Shown one piece after another: positions 53,494 through 61,887 of a stretch of 64,000 nucleotides of DNA (within the stretch, counting starts at the first letter, position 1; every line of letters starts with the position of its first letter). A program made the translations under genes and the position numbers. Under the pieces are notes generated by a model. That model was not told where the DNA came from and searched no databases. It worked only from the letters and a program-made list of their open reading frames with translations. Origin of the DNA: Fodinibius halophilus (lineage in GTDB: Bacteria; Bacteroidota; Rhodothermia; Balneolales; Balneolaceae); NCBI RefSeq assembly GCF_011059105.1, contig NZ_JAALLS010000009.1:26506-90505 (forward strand), given 5' to 3'.

Positions 53494-55965
53494 TTGAATT
53501 CAACAGAACAACCCGGGCTCCAGCGCATCGAAAACTGGTTTCAAGCCCGACAATGGCAACCCTTTGATTACCAGCGAGAGGTATGGCAAGCGTATTTATC
53601 CGGCAAAAACGGTCTGCTTAATGCCCCCACCGGCAGTGGCAAAACTTATGCCCTGTGGATGCCCGTTTTAATCAACTGGATCAACGAACATCCAAATACC
53701 TATAAAGAGTTAGCAGATAATGGCCTACAACTGCTGTGGGTTACTCCCCTTCGTGCCCTGGCCCGTGATATTGAACAAGCTCTTCAGAAGGTTGTTGATG
53801 AGCTGGAGATCCCCTGGCAAATAGCACGACGTACCGGCGATGTATCATCATACAAAAAACAGAAGATGAAAGAACAGATGCCGGAGGTGCTTATTACCAC
53901 CCCGGAAAGCCTCCATATTCTGATGGCCCAAAAAGGATACAAAAACTATTTTTCTGATCTGGAGGCTGTTGTCATTGACGAATGGCATGAGCTGTTGGGT
54001 TCAAAACGGGGCACCCAAACTGAGTTGGGACTTTCACGGCTGAAACATTTACGACCAAAACTCAATATCTGGGGAATATCAGCAACAATTGGTAATCTTC
54101 GAGAAGCCAAACAAGTATTACTGGGCGTTAACGATGACCCAGAAAATGCTGTCATCATAAAAGCCAACGTTGAGAAGAATCTGGAGGTCCAATCCGTTTT
54201 ACCGGAGGATGTTGAAAAGTTCCCATGGTCAGGGCACCTGGGCACCAAGCTATTACCCAAAGTATTGCCGATTATTGAAGAAAACAGATCCACGCTAATT
54301 TTTACGAATACCCGCTCTCAATCCGAGGTCTGGTTTCAACAGCTACTGGAGGCCAAACCGGAACTGGCCGGCACCATTGCACTGCACCACGGTTCCTTGA
54401 GTAAGAAGATTCGGCGATGGGTAGAACAATCCCTTCACGAAGGCAAACTCAAAGCCGTAGTATGCACCTCCAGCCTGGACCTGGGGGTTGATTTTGCCCC
54501 TGTAGAAACGGTCATCCAGATAGGCAGCCCCAAGGGAGTAGCACGTTTTATGCAGCGTGCCGGACGCAGCGGTCACCAACCCGGTGCTACAAGCCGTATC
54601 TACTTTGTTCCGACTAATGCCCTGGAACTGATAGAAGCTGCTGCTCTAAAGACTGCAGCGACGCAGCAGATCGCCATAGAAGACCGAGAACCTGTTGTAA
54701 AGCCCTACGATGTGCTCACCCAATACCTGATAACACTAGCTGTATCAGACGGCTTTAGTCCGAATACGCTCTATGAGGAAGTGACATCAACTTTTGCATA
54801 CCAAACATTGAATCGTAAAGAGTGGAACTGGATCATGAACTTTATTACTACTGGGGGACAATCACTCACGGCCTATGATGAGTACTCTAAAGTAGTTGAA
54901 GACGATGGTCGCTATAAAGTTACGGACCGCAAAATAAAACGGCGGCATCGTATGTCTATCGGCACTATTGCCAGCGATACGATGATGAGCGTAAAATATC
55001 TTAATGGTGCACATTTGGGTAGTATCGAGGAGTGGTTTATCGCCTCCCTCAATAAGGGTGATACATTTTGGTTTGCAGGAAAAAGTCTTGAATTGGTTCG
55101 CACCAAACAGATGACAGCTTACGTGAGAAGGGCCCACACCACCAAAGCTAAAGTCCCCAGCTGGATGGGTGGTCGTATGTCGCTTTCATCCAACATGTCA
55201 GAACTCCTTCGCCATAAACTTCACGAGGCTATTGAGGGTTCAGCCGATGATATAGAATTACAAACGATCCAACCCATTCTTGATGTCCAACATAACTGGT
55301 CGACCCTACCCGATGAAGATGAGCTTCTCATCGAACAGACCACTTCAAAAGAAGGGCATCACCTGTTTTTCTTCCCTTTTGAGGGCCGGTATGTACATGA
55401 GGGGATATCGGCCCTGGTAGCCTATCGCATTTCTCAGCTTAAGCCCATCACCTTTTCTATCGCCATGAATGATTATGGCTTTGAACTCTTGTCAGACAAG
55501 AAGATCCCCATAAAGAAGGCGTTAACAAATGATCTGTTCTCTGACAAAAAATTAGTTGAGGACATTTTCTCAAGTCTTAATGATACCGAGCTGGCCAAAC
55601 GACGCTTTCGGGGCATCTGCCATATTGCGGGCTTAATTTTCAAGGGATTTCCGGGCCAACGCAAAGCCAGTCGTCACCTGCAATCTTCATCAAGTATGTT
55701 TTTTGATGTTTTTGATCAATATGAACCGGATAACCTGCTCCTGCAGCAAGCTTATGATGAGGTCCTTTCCTATCAGCTGGATGAAGTACGACTTCGCAAG
55801 GCACTCAGGCGCATACAATCGCAAACGATAAACCTCAAGAATACCGAACGCTTTACGCCCCTTGCCTTTCCCATCATGGTAGATCGGCTTCGGGAACGCC
55901 TCAGCTCTGAGAGTTTAACCGACCGCGTGCAACGCATGCAACTGCAGCTGGAAAAACATACATAA
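53494..55965 (+). CDS. lhr: Ligase-associated DEXH-box helicase (Lhr type)
   Basis: An 823-residue superfamily-2 DNA helicase of the Lhr core type. Walker A is APTGSGKTYALW near residue 46, the DEXH box is VIDEWHELLG, motif III is GISATIG, and motif VI reads MQRAGRSGHQPG; a winged-helix and Lhr-specific C-terminal region follow (LSSNMSELLR, FEGRYVHEG). The start is the TTG at 53494, since the first in-frame ATG lies after Walker A. Homologues accompany an ATP-dependent ligase, an MBL exonuclease and PdeM in bacterial repair clusters; the first two are at 16–19 kb of this window. pdeM follows after 74 bp. Confidence 0.94.
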   Translation: MNSTEQPGLQRIENWFQARQWQPFDYQREVWQAYLSGKNGLLNAPTGSGKTYALWMPVLINWINEHPNTYKELADNGLQLLWVTPLRALARDIEQALQKVVDELEIPWQIARRTGDVSSYKKQKMKEQMPEVLITTPESLHILMAQKGYKNYFSDLEAVVIDEWHELLGSKRGTQTELGLSRLKHLRPKLNIWGISATIGNLREAKQVLLGVNDDPENAVIIKANVEKNLEVQSVLPEDVEKFPWSGHLGTKLLPKVLPIIEENRSTLIFTNTRSQSEVWFQQLLEAKPELAGTIALHHGSLSKKIRRWVEQSLHEGKLKAVVCTSSLDLGVDFAPVETVIQIGSPKGVARFMQRAGRSGHQPGATSRIYFVPTNALELIEAAALKTAATQQIAIEDREPVVKPYDVLTQYLITLAVSDGFSPNTLYEEVTSTFAYQTLNRKEWNWIMNFITTGGQSLTAYDEYSKVVEDDGRYKVTDRKIKRRHRMSIGTIASDTMMSVKYLNGAHLGSIEEWFIASLNKGDTFWFAGKSLELVRTKQMTAYVRRAHTTKAKVPSWMGGRMSLSSNMSELLRHKLHEAIEGSADDIELQTIQPILDVQHNWSTLPDEDELLIEQTTSKEGHHLFFFPFEGRYVHEGISALVAYRISQLKPITFSIAMNDYGFELLSDKKIPIKKALTNDLFSDKKLVEDIFSSLNDTELAKRRFRGICHIAGLIFKGFPGQRKASRHLQSSSSMFFDVFDQYEPDNLLLQQAYDEVLSYQLDEVRLRKALRRIQSQTINLKNTERFTPLAFPIMVDRLRERLSSESLTDRVQRMQLQLEKHT

Positions 55966-56039
55966 ATTAATTCCACGTTAGACCTGAGGTATACAATCCA
56001 CACTTTGAATCGTGCAATTGCTATTATTAGATTTACGTT

Positions 56040-56702
56040 ATGATTTCAAACGCCTCAACTTTCAACCTTTGTGGTAATCGTTTTTGGTTACTCCCAGAAC
56101 GGGCCATTTATTGGAAAAAGAAAGAAACACTGTTCATAGCCGATCTACATATCGGGAAATCGGCACATTTCCGTAAGCATGGTATTGCTGTCCCTAAGCA
56201 GGTGGGCAGATCTAATCTCAATCGCCTTGAACAACTAATCGAAGATATCAAACCGGAACATCTCATAATATTGGGCGATCTATTTCACAGCGATATCAAC
56301 AAAGAGTGGCAGCAGTTTATAGACTGGAGAAAAAGATATAGGCAACTGCAAATAAGCCTGGTTGTTGGCAATCATGATATTCTAAAAGTGGAACGATACC
56401 ACACCGGATTGATCAACATCTTTAAAAAGATGAAACTGGAACCTTTTTTATTAGTCCATGACAAGAGCAACTATAGCTCTGCCGATGAGCAAGGCTTATA
56501 CATACTAAGCGGACATATTCATCCCGCAGCAAAGCTAAATGGCAAGGGAAGGCAGGCTATGAAATTTCCCTGCTTTTATTTTGGCCAGCAATATGGAATA
56601 TTACCGGCATTTGGCACCTTCACCGGCACTCACATTATTTCTCCCACAGAAAAAGACAAGGTATTTATTGTGGTTGAAGATAAAGTTTTCTCTGTGAATT
56701 GA
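56040..56702 (+). CDS. pdeM: Ligase-associated DNA damage response nuclease PdeM
   Basis: A 220-residue calcineurin-like metallophosphoesterase of the PdeM group. The metal-binding motifs appear in order: FIADLHIGKSAHFR, ILGDLFHSD, VVGNHD and LSGHIHPA, with FGTFTGTH near the C-terminus as in this subfamily. It follows lhr by 74 bp on the same strand, as in other Lhr–Lig clusters, and ends just before a terminator. A role in repairing DNA ends together with Lhr, the ligase and the exonuclease is inferred from conserved association. Confidence 0.92.
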   Translation: MISNASTFNLCGNRFWLLPERAIYWKKKETLFIADLHIGKSAHFRKHGIAVPKQVGRSNLNRLEQLIEDIKPEHLIILGDLFHSDINKEWQQFIDWRKRYRQLQISLVVGNHDILKVERYHTGLINIFKKMKLEPFLLVHDKSNYSSADEQGLYILSGHIHPAAKLNGKGRQAMKFPCFYFGQQYGILPAFGTFTGTHIISPTEKDKVFIVVEDKVFSVN

Positions 56703-56716
56703 ACATCCTTACTCTC

Positions 56717-56744
56717 AATGCTCTTGTTTTATTAAGAGCATTTT
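56717..56744 (+). terminator. Terminator between pdeM and the sigma gene
   Basis: AATGCTCTT and AAGAGCATT form a nine-base stem followed by TT and G/C-poor sequence, 14 bp after the pdeM stop. It lies between convergent genes. Confidence 0.7.
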
Positions 56745-56751
56745 GCACAAC

Positions 56752-57318
56752 CTATTGGCGCCACTTTCGTTTAAAACAATGATGCAACCGGTTTAAAATA
56801 CGCGATTTTTTAGTCCTGACATTAGCCCCTGATATATCAAAATGCGCACTCGCCTCTTTGGTTGTAGTATCTGGCTGCTCAAAAAAATATTCGATAAATT
56901 TGCGTGAACTTTCTCGCAGTTCTTCCAAACAAGCCTCCAGAATTCTTTGACGATCCTCATCCATCAAATTTGTAAACTGCTCAGCAGGATCTACCAAATG
57001 CTCTTGGTGATCTTCCATCGCATTATTAAAACGATGCTGTTCTTTGGCATGCCGGAAAAACTCGTGTCGGCAAGACCGAATCATATAACTAAAAATATAC
57101 TTCTCTTCCCTGATATTATCCTTTTTTATCTGTTCAAACACATCCAGGAAAGCTTGTTGCGTACACTCTTCAGCTTCTCGCTCCGTAGCATTAAGCACAA
57201 CCTTCAGGTAATCCTTAAGGCGATATAGCAATTCCTCGAGCAATTCGTTGGCTTTGCCCTGCTTATTTTCTCGAAGAGCGTGCACAAGCTCTGAATAATC
57301 AACTCTGGATTTACTCAA
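56752..57318 (-). CDS. ECF-type RNA polymerase sigma factor
   Basis: A sigma-70 family factor of 188 residues with only regions 2 and 4. Region 2 spans about residues 22–100 (NATEREAEECTQQAFLDVFE, then YIFSYMIRSCRHEFFRHAKE), and region 4 spans about 125–185 (LEELRESSRKFIEYFFEQPD, then KEASAHFDISGANVRTKKSR with the HTH). It lies at the edge of a locus with three tiny lipoproteins, a CHAT peptidase and an anti-sigma-like TPR membrane protein. A conserved bipartite motif in the same locus is its likely promoter. Its own upstream region has only a matching −35-like half (minus strand, about 57591–57601) without the −10 half. Confidence 0.88.
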   Translation of the reverse strand: MSKSRVDYSELVHALRENKQGKANELLEELLYRLKDYLKVVLNATEREAEECTQQAFLDVFEQIKKDNIREEKYIFSYMIRSCRHEFFRHAKEQHRFNNAMEDHQEHLVDPAEQFTNLMDEDRQRILEACLEELRESSRKFIEYFFEQPDTTTKEASAHFDISGANVRTKKSRILNRLHHCFKRKWRQ

Positions 57319-57500
57319 GGTGATAAAAAGGCCTTATTAGCTAACCTACTTTGCTGAAAAATGATATTTAAAAAAGCCGCGTACAGTTATTTGATATTTC
57401 AAATATATAACTATTCAATAATCATACAAACGAAATTATACAGTAATACAAAAAGATTTATAAAATCTTAATGCCAATCTTAATTATATATTTGCCTTCT

Positions 57501-57539
57501 GAAATTTTTTGTAACAAATTAAAATTGAAATACTCTTGT
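57501..57539 (+). promoter_or_regulatory. ECF-type promoter motif, copy 1
   Basis: GAAATTTTTTGTAACAAA (57501–57518), 12 bases, then TACTCTTGT (57531–57539). The same two boxes with exactly the same spacing occur at 57633 and, on the minus strand, at 62734. It lies 233 bp upstream of the first lipoprotein gene. Confidence 0.7.
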
Positions 57540-57632
57540 ATCATAGAATATACTGTTCGGGAATATTAAGATTTATATTAAAATAGATATCTGTTACAAA
57601 ATAATTATATACGCTAATATTCTAGAAAAGCC

Positions 57633-57671
57633 GAAATTTTTTGTAACAAAGCTCCCTTTCATTACTCTTGT
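57633..57671 (+). promoter_or_regulatory. ECF-type promoter motif, copy 2
   Basis: GAAATTTTTTGTAACAAA (57633–57650), 12 bases of unrelated sequence, then TACTCTTGT (57663–57671). Its −10-like box ends 101 bp upstream of the first lipoprotein ATG, so it probably drives the array. Confidence 0.75.
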
Positions 57672-57772
57672 TATCAACAAGGAGTATGTTCGTGAATATC
57701 TGCGTATTTAAATTTATGGTACAAATCACAATACTCGTTACAACTTAAATAAGAACAAAACCAAGGATTACT

Positions 57773-57967
57773 ATGAAATCTCTCGTAAAAAAACTACTCG
57801 CATTCACTTTCGCTATCGCTCTGTTCACCGGCTGTGCTTCGGTCACCGACCCCGGCCTCGATACTGCCCCGGAAACCCAAGACACCGAAGTGACCCAAGA
57901 TACGCCTGATCGCAACGGCTTCGATACCGACTCTGAAATGAGTACTATCCTCGATAAACCTGAATAA
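57773..57967 (+). CDS. Tiny acidic lipoprotein, tandem copy 1
   Basis: A 64-residue lipoprotein precursor. The signal MKSLVKKLLAFTFAIALFTG ends at the lipid Cys21, leaving a mature peptide of 44 residues rich in Asp, Glu and Thr with a repeated TQDT phrase (ETQDTEVTQDTPD). It has no recognisable domain. CCAAGGAT precedes the ATG. It is the first of three tandem copies; its signal is identical to theirs, but its mature part differs at about ten positions. Codons end strongly in C or T-rich synonymous choices unlike the AT-rich CHAT gene downstream, hinting at high expression. The function is unknown; it may be a substrate or signal in the sigma/CHAT locus. Confidence 0.75.
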   Translation: MKSLVKKLLAFTFAIALFTGCASVTDPGLDTAPETQDTEVTQDTPDRNGFDTDSEMSTILDKPE

Positions 57968-58002
57968 ACGCTCTCTCTTTAACTTCTTAAATACAGATCA
58001 CT

Positions 58003-58197
58003 ATGAAATCTCTCGTAAAAAAACTGCTCGCTTTCACTTTCGCTATCGCTCTGTTCACCGGCTGTGCTTCGGTTACCGACTCCGCCCTTGAGACCGCACC
58101 GGAAACCCAGGACACCGAACTCACCCAGGATACTCCTGATCGTGACGGCTTTGGAACAGACCAAGAAATGAGCACCATCGTTGACAAACCTGAATAA
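58003..58197 (+). CDS. Tiny acidic lipoprotein, tandem copy 2
   Basis: The second copy, 64 residues, 35 bp after the first. Signal and lipid Cys21 are the same; the mature peptide reads CASVTDSALETAPETQ onward with 12 acidic and only two basic residues in 44. The coding sequence is identical to copy 3 base for base as far as I can compare, while copy 1 is diverged. The leader before the ATG (CAGATCACT) lacks the CCAAGG of copies 1 and 3. Such identity between neighbours implies a very recent duplication or ongoing conversion. Confidence 0.75.
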   Translation: MKSLVKKLLAFTFAIALFTGCASVTDSALETAPETQDTELTQDTPDRDGFGTDQEMSTIVDKPE

Positions 58198-58246
58198 TAT
58201 CTTTCCAACACCATTAACCATTTAAACGCCTAAACCAAGGATCACT

Positions 58247-58441
58247 ATGAAATCTCTCGTAAAAAAACTGCTCGCTTTCACTTTCGCTATCGCTCTGTTC
58301 ACCGGCTGTGCTTCGGTTACCGACTCCGCCCTTGAGACCGCACCGGAAACCCAGGACACCGAACTCACCCAGGATACTCCTGATCGTGACGGCTTTGGAA
58401 CAGACCAAGAAATGAGCACCATCGTTGACAAACCTGAATAA
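58247..58441 (+). CDS. Tiny acidic lipoprotein, tandem copy 3
   Basis: The third copy, 64 residues, identical in coding sequence to copy 2 and preceded by CCAAGGATCACT like copy 1. It ends 140 bp before the CHAT gene. The intergenic sequence between copies 2 and 3 differs from that between 1 and 2, so the repeat unit is essentially the gene plus a short leader. No terminator is visible after it, so read-through into the CHAT gene is possible. Confidence 0.75.
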   Translation: MKSLVKKLLAFTFAIALFTGCASVTDSALETAPETQDTELTQDTPDRDGFGTDQEMSTIVDKPE

Positions 58442-58581
58442 TCCTCACCCGATATTTCATTTTAATACTCTTCTCTTGAAAAAAATAAGGATATGTTGCG
58501 TTCATAAACACAAGGTCATAGATTGTACTTAGTTACGGTACTTTCTATCTATTTGCACATCAATAATTAAATATCTCGGTG

Positions 58582-61500
58582 ATGTTGTTTGCCTTTTTTC
58601 TTTGCTTCCTGCAATTAGTCTCCGCATCTGAGGACACGACCTTATTTGATGACTCAAAGTTACAAACAAATTACTATATAGAGCAGATACAGAATGAAAG
58701 AAATGTAGAAAAAAATATTTGGGCACTTACCCTAGTAGCGACATCAAGCGAAGAACTCAAAAGATATGTAGAGAACACTAGTGCTTCTAAAAAACAGCTT
58801 TCCTTATTCACTGAGGTAGAACAAAATTATCAGGACCAGATTAAAAAAATTGTATTTTCTAAAGGGTTCCCTGGTTTATTTATTGCATACCTGCTTTCGT
58901 TGGATGATAAAAGTGAAAAAGAATCTGCTTACAACAAGTTTACAGAGAGTTTTGAGCTTCCCCATTCAGGTAGCATTAATTATCCGGAAGTTGCCCAAGC
59001 AATCATCAAAAACAGGGAAATTTCTCCCTCCATACTACCTTCTCAAACCTTCTCATTACTCCATTTCTTTTTACTTTTTGACAGCAACCGTTCTACCTAT
59101 CTTAGTAACGAATATTTAAAGGCTATTTTTAAAAGCTGGCATATCCCAACCTCAGATAGAAAAGAATTAACAACCACAATATTAGAGGCCAGTTACTTTC
59201 GGGTTCTGTACCTCCTTGATAAGTACTCCCAAACAAATGGACAGTACCAGTCACTTATCAAAAGTAACTTATTTCCTAACTCTCTCCTTAAATTAAAGCT
59301 ATACAGGTACCTCAGTTATTCGATGTATCGTTTAGGACACTACGATAGAAGCCTTCAAATTGTTAGAAAATTCACGCTTCCTTTATCCCAATATTTTGGA
59401 AAAAAAAGAACATATATACAACTCAAACAACTGCAGGGAGTGTATTTATATAATATTGGTAAAGTAAAAGCTGCAAAAACAATATACGAAGATGTTCTGA
59501 ACGAAATTGAAAGGCAAAAGATCGATATACCTAAATCCTCTTTTTACAATAATTTAGCATTAGCTTACTACAAATCCGGACAGTATAACAAATATCTTAA
59601 TCTTCAATTCCAGGCACTTGAAAATGCTAAACAGACAAATAACTATAGCCATCAGATAGAAATTTTAAATAATATTTTTATCTATTATAGAAAATCCAAT
59701 GATGAAAAAAATGCCCTCTCTTATCTAGAAAAAGCTCAAACAATTGCTCAAAAGGAAAATAATATATCTGATCTAGGTACTATCTATATTTCAACAGCTG
59801 CTTTTTACAGAGAATTTAAAAATGATTATAAAAAAGCTGTTACTTTTTTATCGAAAGCCCAGGAAATATTGGATCCGAAGAGTAATAAAAAGGAATATTT
59901 ACAGATTCTAAATGAACTAGCACAGACCTTTGAAGAACAACATAACTTTACACATGCCTTAGAAAAGCACAAAGAGATCGTATCATTAACACCAGATGAA
60001 AAAAATCGTAAACATATCGATGCATTAATAAATCAAGCAGTAATCTATCTCAAAATCGGTAATCTAAAAAAAGCATGGTCATTTGTTAAACTCTATAAAT
60101 CAACTAATTTAAATTTACTTGATTTTCAACAAGTAGTTAAAGCAAAAACAGTTGAGGCAAATTATTTATTTCAAACGGGCAAATCTGAAGAAGCGCTATC
60201 AATTCTTAGCCCAACTATCGATCAAATCATTGTACGGGCCCGAAGCAGTGCTGATTTAAAATCCGGATTTTGGCATGTCGAAGAGGAGTATTTAGATGCT
60301 ATTGATTTAGCGGTGTCTATCCATTTAGAAGAAGGACAACCGGCTAAAGCCACTCAAATGCTTGACCAGCTCAAGACGATAAATGATTCCCGTTTCTATC
60401 AGAACCCTTTGGTAAAATCAAGTCTGCTCAACGAATCAGAGCTTACCCAATATAAGCGTTTAACCGGACAGCTGGATGCCACGAGGAAACGACTGTTGAC
60501 TGCTCCGGAGGAGAAACAGTTCCAAATTCGCCAGCAAATAAGCAAGCTCAACCTCAAAAAACAAACGCTTGACAAGAAGCTGACCCGGAAAACAGAATCA
60601 AAATCAGTTTCTATACGTGAGATCCAGAGTCAGCTCTCTGCCCGCGATATGGTTATGCATGTGACCGAACTGAAGGACCAGTACTACATTGCCAATATCA
60701 CCCGCTCTGATATACAGATGCATACGGTTTCGCTGGATTCTTCGCTGCGCAATCTATTATCAGGTGCAGTACAGCAGGTAGCTACCCATAAAACAAACCT
60801 TGATTCCTTATATGCCATTACTACCTTACTTGGGATACAGAATATTCCGGAACGTATTGAAAAAATAACGGTTATTCCTGACAGCTATTTATACCAGCTG
60901 CCTATTGATATTCTGCCGCTCAACAAAACCTCTCACAGTTACAGTTACGGAGAAGCTACCTATCTTATTGAAAAGTATAATACACAGTACCTTACGTCAC
61001 TTGACGAATTTACATCTACAAATACTAAAGCTACAGCTGATAGAAATCCTCTGAGCTACATTGGCTATGGAGTATCTAACTTCAATTCTTATCGGGATAA
61101 AAACCTTGTTCCTCTGCCATTTGCACAACGGGAGGTTACATCAATAGCTGAAAAACTGACAAACATGGCAAAGGTAGAAACCTTTATAAACGAGGCGTCT
61201 ACCAAAGAGACCTTTCAACGCACAGCTCCAAATGCACGCATTTTACACATGGCCACCCACAGTTCTGTTTCAGAACGAGATCCCATGTTCTCTACGGTTT
61301 ATATGAGTAAAAATGAATCAACTACTGACGAGACTTTTGAAGACCAGATATTTGCATACGAACTCTTCGAGTTAAATCTCAATAACGATATGATTATGCT
61401 CAACTCTTGTGAGTCGGGTTCAGGATCTTATATACAGGGAACGGGCGTAATGGGTATCAGTCGTGCCCTGCGATATGCCGGAGCCGAATCTCTTGTCCTA

Positions 61501-61815
61501 AACTTGTGGTCTGTAAATGATATGTTAGCCTCTGATTTTGCCATTCACTTTTATGGCCAGCTAAATGAAGGAATGTCAAAAGCAGAAGCATTACAAGCTA
61601 CAAAACGTTATTTCCTGGCAAACAAAAATGCAAGTCCACACTTCTGGGGACCTTATATGCTAATTGGCAATGCCCAACCAATTGTAAAGCCCGACCGTAC
61701 AAAAAACTTGGCCATTGCCAGTACCTTTATCTTTTACTTCCTGTTGATGGTGGGATTATCTTACCTTGCGGACCGGAATATCTTCTTTAAAAACGAAGAA
61801 AAGAAAGCAGCCTAA
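58582..61815 (+). CDS. Secreted, membrane-anchored TPR–CHAT peptidase
   Basis: A 1077-residue CHAT-domain (caspase HetF-associated) cysteine peptidase. An N-terminal hydrophobic stretch (MLFAFFLCFLQLVSA) looks like a signal peptide. Residues about 220–600 are TPR repeats (LALAYYKSGQYNKYLNLQFQ, YLEKAQTIAQKENN, AWSFVKLYK), and a coiled coil lies near 620–680. The CHAT domain occupies about 700–1030 with catalytic His893 (LHMATHSSV) and Cys943 (LNSCESGSG). A membrane helix at about 1043–1063 precedes a short Lys-rich tail. The layout places the peptidase outside the cytoplasm. The start is ATG 58582; GTG 58579 is adjacent. The TPR half is markedly more AT-rich than the CHAT half. Substrates are unknown; the neighbouring lipoproteins and anti-sigma-like protein are candidates. 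Confidence 0.88.
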   Translation: MLFAFFLCFLQLVSASEDTTLFDDSKLQTNYYIEQIQNERNVEKNIWALTLVATSSEELKRYVENTSASKKQLSLFTEVEQNYQDQIKKIVFSKGFPGLFIAYLLSLDDKSEKESAYNKFTESFELPHSGSINYPEVAQAIIKNREISPSILPSQTFSLLHFFLLFDSNRSTYLSNEYLKAIFKSWHIPTSDRKELTTTILEASYFRVLYLLDKYSQTNGQYQSLIKSNLFPNSLLKLKLYRYLSYSMYRLGHYDRSLQIVRKFTLPLSQYFGKKRTYIQLKQLQGVYLYNIGKVKAAKTIYEDVLNEIERQKIDIPKSSFYNNLALAYYKSGQYNKYLNLQFQALENAKQTNNYSHQIEILNNIFIYYRKSNDEKNALSYLEKAQTIAQKENNISDLGTIYISTAAFYREFKNDYKKAVTFLSKAQEILDPKSNKKEYLQILNELAQTFEEQHNFTHALEKHKEIVSLTPDEKNRKHIDALINQAVIYLKIGNLKKAWSFVKLYKSTNLNLLDFQQVVKAKTVEANYLFQTGKSEEALSILSPTIDQIIVRARSSADLKSGFWHVEEEYLDAIDLAVSIHLEEGQPAKATQMLDQLKTINDSRFYQNPLVKSSLLNESELTQYKRLTGQLDATRKRLLTAPEEKQFQIRQQISKLNLKKQTLDKKLTRKTESKSVSIREIQSQLSARDMVMHVTELKDQYYIANITRSDIQMHTVSLDSSLRNLLSGAVQQVATHKTNLDSLYAITTLLGIQNIPERIEKITVIPDSYLYQLPIDILPLNKTSHSYSYGEATYLIEKYNTQYLTSLDEFTSTNTKATADRNPLSYIGYGVSNFNSYRDKNLVPLPFAQREVTSIAEKLTNMAKVETFINEASTKETFQRTAPNARILHMATHSSVSERDPMFSTVYMSKNESTTDETFEDQIFAYELFELNLNNDMIMLNSCESGSGSYIQGTGVMGISRALRYAGAESLVLNLWSVNDMLASDFAIHFYGQLNEGMSKAEALQATKRYFLANKNASPHFWGPYMLIGNAQPIVKPDRTKNLAIASTFIFYFLLMVGLSYLADRNIFFKNEEKKAA

Positions 61816-61820
61816 CATAG

Positions 61821-61856
61821 AAAAGGCCCGACAGAACCACTCCTGCCCAGCCTTTT
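61821..61856. terminator. Bidirectional terminator candidate
   Basis: AAAAGGC and GCCTTTT form a short stem around a 22-base loop between the convergent CHAT and TPR genes, with a T-run on the plus strand side of the right arm. Confidence 0.5.
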
Positions 61857-61887
61857 ATAAATATCCGATTTCAGAATTAGAAATCAT

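Larger units (their letters stand above)
57319..57772. other. AT-rich control region of the sigma/lipoprotein locus
   Basis: This 454-bp gap lies between the divergent sigma gene and the lipoprotein array. It contains two copies of the bipartite promoter-like motif facing the array, described separately, and a TTTTGTAACAG half-motif facing the sigma gene. No gene is supported. Confidence 0.65.

Noticed and set aside
57578-57601. A fourth bipartite motif facing the sigma gene (TTTTGTAACAG on the minus strand).
   Set aside because: The −35-like half is good, but at the required spacing the other half reads TATAAATC instead of TACTCTTGT; autoregulation of sigma is not supported by it.
58582-61815. 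Possibility that the TPR–CHAT gene belongs to a type III-E CRISPR (Craspase) locus.
   Set aside because: No CRISPR array, gRAMP/Cas7-11 or Csx30-like gene is visible in the window, and this CHAT protein carries a signal peptide and membrane anchor unlike cytoplasmic Csx29.
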